Made by a program: the position numbers and the translations under genes
NCBI GenBank assembly: GCA_021780625.1
Contig: JAJXYI010000216.1
Span: 1 to 7,721, forward strand
Direction: 5' to 3'
DNA: 7,721 nt
DNA from: a bacterium
Lineage (GTDB): Bacteria; Verrucomicrobiota; Verrucomicrobiae; Opitutales; Opitutaceae
Shown: positions 6,194-7,721 of the stretch, one piece after another
Numbering within the stretch: position 1 is the stretch's first letter
Layout of the letters: each line of letters begins with the position of its first letter
Notes under the pieces: model-generated
The model's input: the letters and a program-made list of their open reading frames with translations, nothing else
The model's database searches: none
What the model was told of the DNA's origin: nothing

Positions 6194-7324
6194 ATGCTCA
6201 ACGCCATGTCCGCTTCCACTGCCTTTTCCCCGGTCAAAACGCTGATGACGTCGCTGGACTACCTGCATCGTCCGGCACGCCTGCGGGTCCTCCTCCGGAC
6301 CGCAGGCCAGCGTTTCAATCCCCCGCGTCCGCCCGAAATCTACGAGCCGGCGGTGACCCGCCGCCAGGACGGCCTTCTCGCGAGCGGGGCGGCCCAACCG
6401 CACGAGCGCGCCACGCTGCATCGGATTTTTCGCCGGGGTCCCAACCCCACGATCGTACTGGGCGGCTTTGTGCCGGACTCGACCGAATCGGTGTATCTCA
6501 TCAAGGACCTGCTGCTTCGGCACGGCAGCGTCTATTGCGTCAACTATCCGCGGACCGGCTTCAATGCGGAGCTGCTGTTCGCGCAGCTCGACGACCTCGT
6601 GGACGAGATCGCGCAGTATCATCACCGGGTGCCGACGTTCTTCTCGGTCAGCTACGGCTGCGGTCTCGTGTTCGAATGGCTGCGCCGGCGGCGTCTCGCC
6701 GGTGGCGAGCGTTCGATCGGCGGTCTCGTGTTCGTGAGTCCCGTGGGCTGCACCGACGATCTCCTGCCGCGGGGAGCGAAGAAAGCGTCAACGCTGCTGG
6801 GCCGGGCGATTGCCCCGTTCATGGCGGGCGATGCGCCGCCGGACGAGCGTGCGATCGAGAAGGCGCGCGCCCTTTTTGCGAAGATGTTCGAGGCCGGGGC
6901 GCAGAATCGCGAGGCGCTGAAGTCGGTCATGAACGCGGACGAGGCGATTGAACTGCGCGACCGCGTGCTGGGCACGATCCGGTCGATCACGCAGGGGGGC
7001 GCGTGTGAGCGGGTGCGCTCGCTCCAGTCGATGTCATCGCCGATCGACTACTTCAACCCGGCCACGCTTCCGCTCAGCGGGGCGCCCACGCTGATCCTGT
7101 ATGCAGAAAAGGAGGACTCGGTTCTCGATCCCGGCTCGCCGACCCGGTTCGTGCTGGAGTCGGCGCACCAGGCGTATTTTCCGCGCAGCCGCTGCGCGGT
7201 CGTCAGTAATCCCAAGGGCGCGGCCGTTCAGCACGCGTCATTGATTTTCCACCACGAGAATTTTCGTCCGGCCCTGCATGCCTTCTACGGGCGCATCCGG
7301 ACGGGACAGCTGTCGGCCGCCTAG
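6194..7324 (+). CDS. Alpha/beta hydrolase fold protein
   Basis: 376 residues, predicted cytoplasmic; there is no clear signal peptide. After a poorly conserved N-terminal part (1-80), the core begins with a strand and oxyanion-type loop, TIVLGGFVPDST (86-97). The likely nucleophile elbow is FFSVSYGCGLVFEWL (149-163), with Ser153 in S-x-S-x-G, Ser replacing the usual first Gly. A strand plus acid loop, TLILYAEKEDSVLD (299-312), offers Asp308 or Asp312 as the acid, and QHASLIFHHENF (346-357) offers His347 as the base. A helical lid-like insert lies at about 195-285. Substrate unknown: an esterase, lipase, thioesterase or acyltransferase would all fit. The ATG at 6194 is the first start after the in-frame TGA at 6164; ATG 6206 is an alternative, and neither has a good Shine-Dalgarno. 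The GH3 gene follows after 18 bases, so the two are probably co-transcribed. Confidence 0.85.
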   Translation: MLNAMSASTAFSPVKTLMTSLDYLHRPARLRVLLRTAGQRFNPPRPPEIYEPAVTRRQDGLLASGAAQPHERATLHRIFRRGPNPTIVLGGFVPDSTESVYLIKDLLLRHGSVYCVNYPRTGFNAELLFAQLDDLVDEIAQYHHRVPTFFSVSYGCGLVFEWLRRRRLAGGERSIGGLVFVSPVGCTDDLLPRGAKKASTLLGRAIAPFMAGDAPPDERAIEKARALFAKMFEAGAQNREALKSVMNADEAIELRDRVLGTIRSITQGGACERVRSLQSMSSPIDYFNPATLPLSGAPTLILYAEKEDSVLDPGSPTRFVLESAHQAYFPRSRCAVVSNPKGAAVQHASLIFHHENFRPALHAFYGRIRTGQLSAA

Positions 7325-7330
7325 GCGGCC
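7315..7330. repeat. Perfect 16-base palindrome across the hydrolase stop codon
   Basis: GGCCGCCTAGGCGGCC equals its own reverse complement and contains the stop codon TAG (7322-7324) at its centre. As RNA it can fold to a 6-bp all-GC stem with a CUAG loop. No T-run follows, so it is not a standard terminator. It sits between two co-directional genes, 12 bases before the GH3 start. Confidence 0.85.
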
Positions 7331-7342
7331 TGGGACCGCGCC

Positions 7343-7721
7343 ATGGCTCGACTCAGGAGACTGCTCGCCGGGGGTGTCGGAGGGACTGCGCTCGCGTGGC
7401 ACCGCCGTCGGCTGGCGGCCGAGGGGGACGGCACTGCGGCGCAGACGGACGCGTTCCGGCACCTGGTTGGCCGTCTGGCGGCGACTGCGCGCGGTCGCGA
7501 CCTGGGCATCGAGCGCGGGATGTCCTACGGCCTTTTTCTCAGGCGCGTGCCCGTGACCGATTACGAGGGAATCGCCCCATACGTCGACCGCGTGAGGACC
7601 GGGGAGGCGGATGTGTTGTGGCCGGGGCGCTGCGATCACTTTGCGCTGTCTTCGGGCACCACGGCGGGTCCGACCAAACACATTCCGGTCACTCCGGAGA
7701 TGTCCGCTCATTTTACCCATG
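7343..7721 (+). CDS. GH3 family acyl-adenylate-forming protein, 3' partial
   Basis: The first 126 residues are present and the frame is open at the right edge; full GH3 proteins are usually about 500-600 residues. The N-terminus has a basic leader-like segment (MARLRRLLAGGVGGTALAWH) and a helix, then GRDLGIERGMSYGLFLRRVPV, DYEGIAPYVDRVRTGEADVLWPG and FALSSGTTAGPTKHIPVT (100-117). The SSGTT-x-G-x-T/S-K motif is the phosphate-binding loop of this adenylating family, and its position about 100 residues in is right for GH3. Plant members join amino acids to jasmonate or auxin; bacterial members are mostly uncharacterised. It probably activates a carboxylic acid with ATP. The ATG at 7343 follows an in-frame stop (7322) with no other start between; GGGA at 7332-7335 is a weak Shine-Dalgarno. 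The basic, glycine-rich N-terminus might anchor it to the membrane, but it lacks a clear hydrophobic segment. Confidence 0.88.
   Translation, partial: MARLRRLLAGGVGGTALAWHRRRLAAEGDGTAAQTDAFRHLVGRLAATARGRDLGIERGMSYGLFLRRVPVTDYEGIAPYVDRVRTGEADVLWPGRCDHFALSSGTTAGPTKHIPVTPEMSAHFTH

Noticed and set aside
6157..6951. 264-codon plus-strand frame overlapping the hydrolase
   Set aside because: Its product is Arg/Ser/Pro-rich. The overlapping frame at 6194-7324 has hydrolase motifs and is far more plausible.

Overview
The window is high-GC bacterial DNA. It carries the end of a methylmalonyl-CoA mutase operon, two small genes of uncertain function, the RNA polymerase omega subunit gene on the opposite strand, and the start of an alpha/beta hydrolase - GH3 gene pair. 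The omega protein type, the GH3 protein and the overall gene style suggest a Verrucomicrobiota member, possibly Opitutaceae. This is inference from protein flavour, not from a marker gene such as 16S rRNA. Some members of that group ferment sugars to propionate through methylmalonyl-CoA, which would fit the first operon.

Layout. Positions 1-4238 hold mutA (5' end outside the window) and mutB, joined by an ATGA overlap and followed by a strong hairpin at 4262-4290. Positions 4291-4784 have no convincing gene; they hold a short direct repeat, a possible sigma70-like promoter and two hairpins. At 4785-5261 is a 158-residue protein resembling the bacterial eRF1-domain-3 / 'host attachment' family, ended by a very good intrinsic terminator (5263-5296). 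A 94-residue protein of unknown function follows at 5325-5609 and converges on rpoZ (5647-5868, minus). The 325 bases upstream of rpoZ hold an inverted repeat and a possible 56-residue small ORF. A 376-residue alpha/beta hydrolase (6194-7324) and a GH3-family protein (7343 to the right edge) then lie 18 bases apart in one apparent operon, with a perfect 16-base palindrome across the hydrolase stop codon.

How the genes work together. MutA and MutB form the heterodimeric, B12-dependent enzyme that interconverts succinyl-CoA and (R)-methylmalonyl-CoA. MutB carries the full active site and cobalamin-binding motif, while MutA has the same fold with a decayed B12 site. The hydrolase and the GH3 protein (acyl-adenylate-forming family) plausibly act on a common acyl substrate, but the sequence does not show which. 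The eRF1-like protein, the 94-residue protein and rpoZ show no functional link to either operon.

I see no transposase, integrase, CRISPR array, tRNA or rRNA. The least explained parts are the hydrolase-GH3 pair, the 94-residue gene squeezed behind a terminator, and the two gene-poor stretches.
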